From Neostapfia colusana (lineage: Eukaryota; Streptophyta; Magnoliopsida; Poales; Poaceae), in assembly GCA_030760725.1 (NCBI GenBank), contig JASWHV010000011.1:82747765-82811764 (forward strand): DNA of 64,000 nt, read 5' to 3'. Position 1 is the stretch's first letter; every line of letters starts with the position of its first letter. This document shows, piece after piece, positions 55,602 through 64,000 of the stretch. The position numbers and the translations under genes were made by a program. The notes under the pieces are model-generated. The model was not told where the DNA came from, did not search any database, and saw nothing but the letters and a program-made list of their open reading frames with translations.

Positions 55602-55902
55602 TGTAGAGTCTTTCCCCTAGCTAGCAAGAGGTCGAGTAGTCGAGTCGTTACGTAGTTAATGGTGTGATAATGCTTGGTGTGTGACGTGAGTTGTGGAAGC
55701 CATGAGCAATTGTCCACAGCCTCGTCTTCAGATTGTTTTGCTTTGGTGTGTAAACCCACAGGAAATAATAGTGCATTTGTTTGGTGTGAGATATAAATCC
55801 TCGTAAAATTTTAACAAAACTTCAACACTTCAAAGTACAAACAAGTGAAAGTAGTAAGATGATACTAAATGCTTTCAAATTAACATTGGTTGATTCTGCC
55901 AG
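55602..55902 (+). other. Spacer between upstream ORF and gag-pol in H
   Basis: No gene. Contains GTGAGTTGTGG and CCACAGCCTC, also kept in D, and an AT-rich end. An ATG at 55859 starts a short competing frame overlapping the start of gag. Confidence 0.6.
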
Positions 55903-58900
55903 ATGGCCGGAAGAGGAAGAGGACGTGCTGCCAACCCCGCCAACAACAATGATGAGGCATGCAACTCTCATCTTTCTGGAGGCCAGAACCGGGGTGGTCG
56001 CCGTGAAGAAGTTGATCCTCTCCACCAAATGCTGGAGAATCAAAATCAGCTCATCCAGAACTTGACTCAAGTAGTGGCCAACTTGCATCAAGTTCCACCT
56101 CCACAAGCTGCACCACGCCAACCAAGGTTGAGTGAGTTTCTAGGAACTCAACCTCCAAAGTTTGCAAGTGCTGCTGAACCTCTGGAGGCAGATGATTGGC
56201 TGAAGACCATTGAAAGTAAGATGAGAATCATACAATGCCAAGGGTATGAGAGGGTGCTGTTTGCCTCTCATCAATTGCAGGGACCTGCTGCTGATTGGTG
56301 GACCGCCTACGTGGCCGCCCATCATGACCCTGAGAGCATCACTTGGGAAGAGTTCAAACGTAGCTTCCGCAACCATTACATCCCAAGAGGTGAACTCAAA
56401 AACAAGAGGAAAGAGTTTTTGGGACTGCAGCAGGGAAACATGACAGTGAGGGAATACCTCACTAAATTCACTCAACTATCCCGTTATGCTCCACGAGACA
56501 TAGAGACAGATGAGCAGAAACAAGATTGTTTCGTGGAAGGACTTACCGCAGAGATGCAGTGTGCAATGTCATCCAATGAGTATGAAAGCTTTCAAAAGAT
56601 GGTGGACAGAGCATTTGTGGTGGAAAGGAAGCTAAAGGCCCTTGAAAATGAGAATAAGAGGAAGGCTGGGTGGTCACATCAAGCCTCAGGGAGCAACACC
56701 CGCCCACGTATGATGCAGCAACCTACGGGGCAGACGAGCCGTGCTGCGGTGCCCTATTCAGCACCAAGAGGGTACAACCCAAACTACAGGCCTCCCGCAG
56801 CACCAGCACAGCCGCAACGTCAGTTTGTACAACAGCCTCGCCCCGCATATCCACCTCGACCAGCAGTGCAAGGACCCCCAAACCAACCCCAAGACAACAA
56901 GGGCCAAGCATCTAAGATTGGGGTGCAATGTTTCAGCTGTGGTGAAGTGGGGCACTACGCCCATAAGTGTCCAAAGAAGAAGCCCACGCAGCCACAGCAG
57001 CAGAACGTAATGAGAGGACGGGTGAACCACGTCACTCTGGAGGAAGCACAAGAGGCACCCGACGTGGTAGTTGGTAAGTTTCCTGCCAATTTACACCTTG
57101 CAACTCTGCTGTTTGATTCTGGTGCTACCCATTCGTTCATTGCTCAAGGGTTTGTTAAGAAGCATGACCTAGCAACCACACAAATGAACCATATGCTAGC
57201 GGTAAATTCTCCAGGTGGAGAAATAAGGACAAGACAAGTGTGTCCCAAAGTGAACCTAGACATTAATGGGGTAGTATTTACCGCTAACCTCATAGTGATC
57301 GATTCACAAGGGATAGATATTATTTTGGGTATGGATTGGTTGACCAAACATAAAGGAATCATCCATTGTTCGACCAGAACGGTGGAACTAACTCACCCTA
57401 GTGGCACAAGAGTAAAGTTCATAACGATACACGAGCCTAGGAGGAACATTAAATTAAATCAAGTGGAGGTGAAAGTTGAGGAAATCAGGACTATCAGGGA
57501 ATATCCAGATGTTTTTCCGGAGGAGTTGCCAGGAATGCCTCCCGACCGTGACGTGGAATTCGCAATCGAGCTAGTACCGGGAACAGCCCCGATATACAAG
57601 AGACCTTATCGAATGGACTCCAAGCAGCTAGAAGAGCTCAAGGATCATTTGAGGGAATTGACGGAAAAGGGGTATGTTCGCCCTAGTTCCTCACCATGGG
57701 GAGCTCCGGTAATATTTGTGCCTAAGAAAGATGGAACTCAAAGGTTATGCGTGGATTACCGTGCCTTGAATGAGGTGACCATCAAGAACAAGTATCCATT
57801 ACCCCGCATTGAAGACTTGTTTGATCAGTTGAGGGGAGCTTGCGTGTTCTCGAAAATTGATCTCAGGTCGGGATACCACCAACTCAAGATAAGGCAATCT
57901 GATATTCCCAAGACAGCTTTCGTATCTCGGTACGGACTGTATGAATACACTGTCATGCCTTTCGGGCTAACCAATGCCCCGGCATATTTCATGTACCTCA
58001 TGAACAAGGTATTCATGGAATATCTGGACAAATTTGTGGTGGTTTTCATAGATGATATTCTCGTCTTCTCCAAAGATGAAGAAGAACATGAGAAACATCT
58101 AAGGTTGGTGTTACAGAGGCTGAGAGAACACCAACTATATGCCAAGTTGAGCAAGTGTGAGTTTTGGCTAAAGAGAGTTCCCTTTTTGGGACATATAATC
58201 TCGGAGGGAGGAATCTCCGTAGATCCCGCCAAAATCGAAGATATCCAGAAATGGAAAACCCCTGAAAATGTCGGAGAAGTTCGAAGCTTTTTGGGATTGG
58301 CTGGATACTATCGACGGTTTATTGAGGGATTCTCCAAGATCTCGAGACCTCTCACCAAACTGTTGGAAAAGGGAATCACATTCACTTGGACGCCACAGTG
58401 CGATACGAGCTTTCAGGAGCTAAAGAAGAGATTGACAACAGCCCCCGTGTTGGTTATGCCAGATATGCAGAAGAATTTCACGGTGTACTGCGATGCCTCT
58501 GGAAACGGGTTGGGATGTGTTCTCATGCAAGAGGGACATGTCGTGGCATATGCATCCCGGCAGCTTCGGAAGCACGAGAAGAACTATCCTACACATGACC
58601 TGGAACTAGCTGCAGTGGTACACGCGTTGAAAATTTGGCGGCACTATTTGATGGGGAAGAGGACAGAGATATATACGGATCATAAGAGTTTGAAGTACAT
58701 ATTCACACAACCAGATCTCAACCTCAGACAAAGGAGATGGTTAGAGCTAATCAATGACTTTGATGTGGGCATCAACTATCATCCTGGGAAAGCAAACGTC
58801 GTGGCCGATGCTTTGAGTCGGAAAGTGCAGGTCAATAAGTTGAGCTTGAAGGATATGCCTGCAGAATTGAAGGACGAGGTTATAAGGCTCAATCTATGTC

Positions 58901-60372
58901 TAGTAAATAGTGGTGAAGCCATCGCCATGGAAGTGGACTCCACACTCGAGCAAGACATACGCGAGGGCCAAAAGAATGATGAGAAGGTACAAGAGATCAG
59001 ACAGCTCATCAAGGAAAATAAAGCTCCTGGTTTTAGAGAGGATGAACAAGGAACGGTGTGGCACGGGAAAAGGATCTGTGTGCCAGAAGTAAAGGAGATT
59101 CGTAAATTAATTTTGAAGGAGGCTCACGATTCCGACTATTCCATTCATCCTGGGAGTACGAAGATGTATCAGGACCTCAAAAGCAGGTATTGGTGGTATG
59201 GCATGAAGCGAGATGTCGCGGAACATGTTGCCCTGTGTGACACATGTCAGTTGGTGAAAGCAGAACATCAACGACCCGCGGGATTGCTGCAACCACTCAA
59301 AGTGCCTGAATGGAAGTGGGAAGAGATCAGCATGGATTTTGTCGTAGGATTGCCTAGGACCCAGTCCGGGTATGATTCAATATGGGTTATTATTGATAGG
59401 CTAACCAAGGTAGCTCATTTCATCCCTGTGAAAGAAAACTACAGCGGATCCAAATTGGCAGAATTGTACATGTCAAGGATTGTGTGTTACCATGGAGTGC
59501 CGAAGAAGATAGTGTCGGATCAAGGGACGCAGTTCACCTCGAGGTTTTGGCAAAAGTTGCATGAAACCATGGGAACCCATCTGAATTTCAGTTCTGCCTA
59601 TCATCCCCAAACTGACGGGCAGACGGAGAGAACCAATCAGATTCTTGAAGACATGTTAAGGGCATGTGCGCTCAAAAACAATAGGAGTTGGGACAAGAAC
59701 TTACCGTATGCGGAGTTTTCTTATAACAACAGTTACCAAGCTAGTATGAAGATGTCACCGTTTGAAGCTTTGTATGGAAGGAAGTGCAGAACTCCCCTAT
59801 TTTGGAACCAAACAGGAGAAAGTAAAGTGTTTGGTCCCGAAGTGCTACAAGAAGCCGAGGCAAAGGTGAGGGAGATTCGCAACAACTTGAGGATAGCACA
59901 GACACGCCAGAAGAGTTATGCCGATGTACGAAGAAGAGAGCTCGTTTTCAACGTGGGAGACTATGTTTATCTCAAGGTGTCCCCTATCAGAGGACTTCGT
60001 CGGTTCAAGGTGAAAGGGAAGTTGTCACCTCGATACATCGGACCCTTTCAAGTTTTGGAAAGAAAAGGCGAAGTGGCGTACCAACTAGAGTTGCCGGTTC
60101 ATCTGTCGGACGTGCACGATGTGTTCCATGTGTCGCAACTCAAGAAATGTCTGAGGACGCCTGAGGAGGTGTTACCCATGAACGAAGTGGATGTAGCTGA
60201 GGATTTGTCTTATGCCGAGCAACCATACAAGATTTTGGAGACAATGGAACGCCTCACCAGAAATAAGAGAATCAGGATGTGCAAGGTGCAGTGGAAGCAT
60301 CACTCAGAAGAGGAAGCCACCTGGGAACGGGAAGATGAGCTTAAGGCACAATTTCCGGAATTATTTCCTTAG
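55903..60372 (+). CDS. gag-pol: Element H gag-pol polyprotein with chromodomain
   Basis: 1489 codons without interruption, ATG 55903 to TAG 60370. Gag domain about residues 80-250; Gln/Pro-rich linker; zinc knuckle CFSCGEVGHYAHKC near 341-356. Protease has DSGA at 405-408. RT carries KIDLRSGYHQ, FGLTNAPA and FIDD at 715-718. RNase H begins at Asp 864 (CDASGNG) and has TDHKSLKYI and ADALSRK. Integrase zinc region is HPGST..CDTCQ; its catalytic triad is Asp 1145, Asp 1206 and Glu 1242 (35 residues between the last two). The GPY/F module includes PRYIGPFQVL, and a chromodomain spans about 1436-1489. The single frame implies processing by the protease alone. Host chromatin marks probably guide integration through the chromodomain (known for the family). 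All catalytic residues I can check are present. Confidence 0.96.
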   Translation: MAGRGRGRAANPANNNDEACNSHLSGGQNRGGRREEVDPLHQMLENQNQLIQNLTQVVANLHQVPPPQAAPRQPRLSEFLGTQPPKFASAAEPLEADDWLKTIESKMRIIQCQGYERVLFASHQLQGPAADWWTAYVAAHHDPESITWEEFKRSFRNHYIPRGELKNKRKEFLGLQQGNMTVREYLTKFTQLSRYAPRDIETDEQKQDCFVEGLTAEMQCAMSSNEYESFQKMVDRAFVVERKLKALENENKRKAGWSHQASGSNTRPRMMQQPTGQTSRAAVPYSAPRGYNPNYRPPAAPAQPQRQFVQQPRPAYPPRPAVQGPPNQPQDNKGQASKIGVQCFSCGEVGHYAHKCPKKKPTQPQQQNVMRGRVNHVTLEEAQEAPDVVVGKFPANLHLATLLFDSGATHSFIAQGFVKKHDLATTQMNHMLAVNSPGGEIRTRQVCPKVNLDINGVVFTANLIVIDSQGIDIILGMDWLTKHKGIIHCSTRTVELTHPSGTRVKFITIHEPRRNIKLNQVEVKVEEIRTIREYPDVFPEELPGMPPDRDVEFAIELVPGTAPIYKRPYRMDSKQLEELKDHLRELTEKGYVRPSSSPWGAPVIFVPKKDGTQRLCVDYRALNEVTIKNKYPLPRIEDLFDQLRGACVFSKIDLRSGYHQLKIRQSDIPKTAFVSRYGLYEYTVMPFGLTNAPAYFMYLMNKVFMEYLDKFVVVFIDDILVFSKDEEEHEKHLRLVLQRLREHQLYAKLSKCEFWLKRVPFLGHIISEGGISVDPAKIEDIQKWKTPENVGEVRSFLGLAGYYRRFIEGFSKISRPLTKLLEKGITFTWTPQCDTSFQELKKRLTTAPVLVMPDMQKNFTVYCDASGNGLGCVLMQEGHVVAYASRQLRKHEKNYPTHDLELAAVVHALKIWRHYLMGKRTEIYTDHKSLKYIFTQPDLNLRQRRWLELINDFDVGINYHPGKANVVADALSRKVQVNKLSLKDMPAELKDEVIRLNLCLVNSGEAIAMEVDSTLEQDIREGQKNDEKVQEIRQLIKENKAPGFREDEQGTVWHGKRICVPEVKEIRKLILKEAHDSDYSIHPGSTKMYQDLKSRYWWYGMKRDVAEHVALCDTCQLVKAEHQRPAGLLQPLKVPEWKWEEISMDFVVGLPRTQSGYDSIWVIIDRLTKVAHFIPVKENYSGSKLAELYMSRIVCYHGVPKKIVSDQGTQFTSRFWQKLHETMGTHLNFSSAYHPQTDGQTERTNQILEDMLRACALKNNRSWDKNLPYAEFSYNNSYQASMKMSPFEALYGRKCRTPLFWNQTGESKVFGPEVLQEAEAKVREIRNNLRIAQTRQKSYADVRRRELVFNVGDYVYLKVSPIRGLRRFKVKGKLSPRYIGPFQVLERKGEVAYQLELPVHLSDVHDVFHVSQLKKCLRTPEEVLPMNEVDVAEDLSYAEQPYKILETMERLTRNKRIRMCKVQWKHHSEEEATWEREDELKAQFPELFP

Positions 60373-60399
60373 AAGCACCAATCTCGAGGACGAGATTTC

Positions 60400-60417
60400 T
60401 TTTAAGGGGGGTAGAGC
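60400..60417 (+). other. Element H polypurine tract
   Basis: TTTTAAGGGGGGTAGAGC directly before the 3' LTR; primes plus-strand DNA. D (TTTAAGGGGGGTAGGTT) and B (TTTAAGGAGGTAGATT) have matching tracts. Confidence 0.85.
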
Positions 60418-63400
60418 TGTAACACCCCAAATTTTTAGTCAAGATTCAAATTTTGGATTTAGAACCATAAACCATGTTCAGAGGGGGATTTAAAAATTTT
60501 TGGACGTGTTGCATGTTTTGCAAAAATTCAAATTCAAACTGGAATTCAAATTAGACTCAAAACAGAAAAGAAATGGAAAAAGAAAAAGGAAAACCGGGAA
60601 AAAACTGGCCAGTGGGCCGAAACCTCAGCCGGCCCAGCTAACCCCGCGCAGCCCGCCCCCGCGCGCGCCGCGCTGCCCCTCGCTGACATGTGGGACCCGC
60701 CTGTCATCCCTAACCCCGCGACCCCGGATTCTCCCCGCGCGCGCGCGATCGCAACCGATCGGGAAACCGCGTCCCGCAGCCGAATTCTGGAACCTGAGGA
60801 CTCTAACTCGATCACAACAGAACCACCGCCCTCCCCCGGCTATAAAAACAACCGATCCGATCAGTTTTTCGCACGCGATCGCCGATTTTCACTCCGGTGA
60901 GCACCGAGACTTCGCCGGTGAATTCTGGCCGATCTAAGCTCGGAAACTCTGATCTAACTCGTTGGTCTTGATCCACCGCCTCCGGGGAACTTTGCAGGTG
61001 CAGAAAACCCGAAGATATACGGTGCAAATCCAGCTCCGACGAGCTTCGCCGTGGTTTTGCCTCGGACCTCGCCGCAGAGCACTTTCCAGGACTCCCGAGC
61101 TCGAGAAAACCCCCGAGGTGAGATCCCTGACCTCCCCTCTACCGATCTAGGCCATAAGATCACAGTTCTAGGCAGAATTCTCGAGGATCCGAAAGTTTCC
61201 GGCGAGATCGCCGCTTCCCGCCGCCGTGCGCCGCCGGCAGCGCCGCCCACGCTCGGTCAGAGCGACGTGGCCGCTTGTGCGCCGTTTATTTTAAATCGCA
61301 CGGTAGACTTTAAAACCCCGCGTACCGGTTCGATGTTATAATCTCAGCCGTCGGTTTAAAATCAGACGGTCCACGTCAGCCCCGCGTTATAAAGACTGGA
61401 ATTCTTACGTGCTACCCCCTGGGGTTCTCTGGAATTGAGAGCTAGCCCCGGAAACTTCAGATCTAGCCCCTGGAACTCCAGAAAATCATGTAAATTCATT
61501 TAAAAATCAGTTTTAGCCCCTGGACTTATTAGAAATTAGGAAAAACACCTCTGACAAGTGTAGCTAGACCCCTGGAAATTATGAAAATAATATTATAGAC
61601 CCTGTAATGAGGTGAATTCATTATTTTAGCTCTGTTTAGTATTTAATTTAGAAAATTGAATATGTAACTAGTGTTTAAATATTAAAAAGGGGGACAAACA
61701 TAATTGTCAAATTTATTAAAAACTTTCTCAGTACTTAGAAAACTTTGGAGTGAGATAAAAATATATTTTTAGGCTGAAATAAATCTGTTTCATCTATTAT
61801 TCACATTTATTAGTATATGGACACATTTTTAAGTAAAGAATAGTTAAAGAAAAATAGGGAAAATAATTATGAAATAGTATACATCAGAAGCTAAGGTCAA
61901 AATATGATCTTAAATTATTTAGGACCAGAACCTAATCTGTTTAGGTAGTGTGTATTACTAATTTAATAATAAAATGCACAATTATACATAAGAAGATAAA
62001 TCTGGAAATATAGAAACTAGTAAATGATAAATGGAGTTTCTAAAGTACAAAGAATTCAGTTTAGGGTTGATAGAAATAATGAAGGCACATATGGAGAAGA
62101 AAAATACTTTTCATACATACTTGGTAGTTTAATATATAAGGAATTTATTTAAAACTGAAACACACATATATATACATATATGTATATATATATAGTATGT
62201 GAGTATAAATATGAACACCAAAGTAAGAATCATACACATATAAATAAAAGTGTATGCAAGTCCCAAATCAACACACATAAAGTAACCACAACACATATAA
62301 TGGTAAAGAACTTTCATAAATATGAATGTGTGGTTTGTATGAAGTAGAAGTGTGAACTATGTCTTATGATTGTTGTTTTTCTTTTGCTATGTGTGATGGT
62401 ATGAAGTAGAACCTGCTCAAGAACAAGTTATTCAATTCCAAGACCAAGACTACCCATTTCAAGAGCAGCAAGAAGGAGGCAAGTGTCCTTGACCACTTTG
62501 ATCCTATGCTAGGATGTGTAGATAGAATTATTTGCATTGTCAAATGAAATATGAAACCCATGCTAGGAAAGTTTCCCTAGAATTGCATTACCTTGTTTCC
62601 TTGTAGCTTGGGTTGGGATTTATTTTACCATGTCATTTATTTCCATGCATATGCTTAGCCATGCTTAGAATGGGGTATTTGGGACATGAAATCATCAGTT
62701 TATATTACCATACTCTTGAATGAGATATTGTGAGTTATGTAGAGGTAGGGATCAAGGCAAGTTGGATGTTTTGGTTGTGTGCTGGGTGCACGAGACTTGG
62801 GTTTGTGTTTAGTACTTGCCTGGATCCTAAGGACCGGTTCATGGAGCATGTAACCCGGCTTTACAGTGCCAACCACATGCTGAGATGGGGCAGCTTAGCC
62901 AATTAATTAGGTGTATCCCCGGCGTAGTATGGGTGTGTTGGATGGTGCGGGGAATAGGAGTCAGCTGGACTGCCATATGAACCGCAAGGCTCAAGAGGGG
63001 GCCACTGCAGCGGGGTTGGAGCCTCTTGTATGCTGTTAGGGGTGAAACCTCAGTGGGCCCACGCTCGTCGGGAATCCCTTTGTAAAGGCTTCGTAGTGAT
63101 CTCTTGGCCGCACACCTGGGAAGTGTGAATGTGGATCGTAGCCACTGGCATAATGGAGGTTCTTTTAGTCCACCCGGCAACGGGGGATGAAATCACTACT
63201 TGTGGGTACAGTGGTACAAACTCTGCAGAGTCAAAACTGTCTTGACAGCCGTGCTCACGGTTAAGAGCGGTCTGGACTTATTCATGATTAGAGGAATGAT
63301 GGTTTTGGAAGTTAAGCGGGGAGCTTAACATTGGAAATGATGTTATGGTTATTTGGTTATGATGATGGGATGGGAGATTTGGACCATTTCACCTGTGTAG

Positions 63401-63872
63401 TAATGTAGGTGCTTAATAAGCTAAGGTGATAGGTATTAATTGCGTAGTGCTTTAACCATGAGTTCAAACTCTCCTTGTTCTAGCCATGCATGATATAATT
63501 TTCCACACTTGCTGAGTACCATTGGTACTCAACCTTGCATATTTGTTGGTTTATATTGCTGCTCAGGTCAAGATAATGAGGTGGTGTATAATGACCAAGA
63601 TTTTGGACCCGAGGAAGGTTTTTAGGTTCATGAAGACCCCCGGGCAACGCCTGTGATGGAGCCCTAAAGAATAATATTCCGCTGCTAGTTTATTTACTTG
63701 TGATGAACTTATTATTGTCCATCGAGACATTTACTATGTAAGACTTACTTATATTCGACACCTGGCTTGTAATAAATGATGCTTCACTATTTGTCATCAC
63801 ATGTATGGGAAAATGATCCTGGCATACATGTGATATTCACTTGGTTGTTCTTCGGAAAAACCGGGTGTGACA
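60418..63872 (+). repeat. Element H 3' LTR
   Basis: 3455 bp. Differences from the 5' copy that I see: A to G in the A-rich stretch near 60565, A to T near 60683 (CTCGCAGA to CTCGCTGA), C to T near 63271, and one C fewer near 63503. Contains the same TATA box, microsatellite (about 62163-62195) and leader block. Confidence 0.95.
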
Positions 63873-64000
63873 CTCGGTCAGAGATTTCCTTCTCCTTGTT
63901 CTTCATTTACCTACAGTCTACTTTTGCCTACAAAAGTTCGCTCTAAAAAAATCCTAAAAACACTTTGAGCCTTTTGCTTGGCTACTTAGCTCTCGACTTG
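63873..64000 (+). mobile_element. Element F, leader continued
   Basis: Starts with the second CTCGG and continues the untranslated leader of F, which is AT-rich with no frame. The gag of F should follow to the right of the window. Confidence 0.7.

Larger units (their letters stand above)
51145..63872 (+). mobile_element. Element H, complete young Tekay-like chromovirus
   Basis: 12728 bp, LTRs of 3456 and 3455 bp, duplication CTCGG at 51140-51144 and 63873-63877. Primer site, upstream ORF, uninterrupted gag-pol with chromodomain and polypurine tract are all present. I find three base changes and one 1-bp gap between the LTRs, so insertion was recent. It is inserted in the leader of F. Confidence 0.95.

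Overview
The window is plant nuclear DNA, most likely from a grass (Poaceae). It looks like a heterochromatic, probably (peri)centromeric block. I see no host gene, tRNA or rRNA. Nearly all of it is nested LTR retrotransposons of three Ty3/gypsy lineages, sitting in and around a tandem satellite. Lineage names (Tat, Tekay, CRM) rest on domain order, motifs, primer-binding sites and LTR structure, not on a database search.

Layout from left to right. (A) A minus-strand CRM-like element occupies 1-3477 and 11536-13862; its 3' end lies outside the window. (E1) A non-autonomous Tat-lineage element, 3478-11535, is inserted in A's gag (target-site duplication GTATC). (B) The 3' end of a Tekay-like chromovirus, 13863-18288, is interrupted by A. 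A satellite with a 124-bp basic monomer and 9-bp length steps lies at 18289-19351, 28626-30329, 40545-40979 and 49030-49429. It was one array, now split by three elements: E2 (19352-28625, Tat lineage with gag-pol, TSD ACAGG), D (30330-40544, gag-deleted Tekay-like, TSD GGACG) and E3 (40980-49029, non-autonomous Tat sister of E1, TSD CCGAC). To the right lie (G) a B-type LTR fragment, 49430-50181; (F) a plus-strand CRM-like element, 50182-51144 and 63873-64000, inserted in G; and (H) a complete, very young Tekay-like chromovirus, 51145-63872 (TSD CTCGG), inserted just behind F's primer-binding site.

How the parts work together. H has one open 1489-codon gag-pol frame ending in a chromodomain, a separate upstream ORF (259 codons), a tRNA-iMet type primer site and almost identical LTRs, so it is the best candidate for an active element. 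E2 has the full Tat gene order, but its pol has four in-frame stops and one frameshift. E1 and E3 share E2's LTRs, primer site and gag. They have lost protease through integrase core, keep a scar of the integrase C terminus, and carry about 2.3 kb of extra DNA with a long antisense coiled-coil ORF. This is an autonomous/non-autonomous partnership like maize cinful/zeon or rice RIRE2/Dasheng, with an antisense cargo gene.

The most interesting signals are: the antisense cargo with mappable junctions; an upstream ORF conserved between two diverged Tekay-like elements; a conserved LTR leader block with a covarying hairpin; G-box/palindrome arrays shared by LTRs of two different lineages; and the 9-bp length ladder of the satellite.
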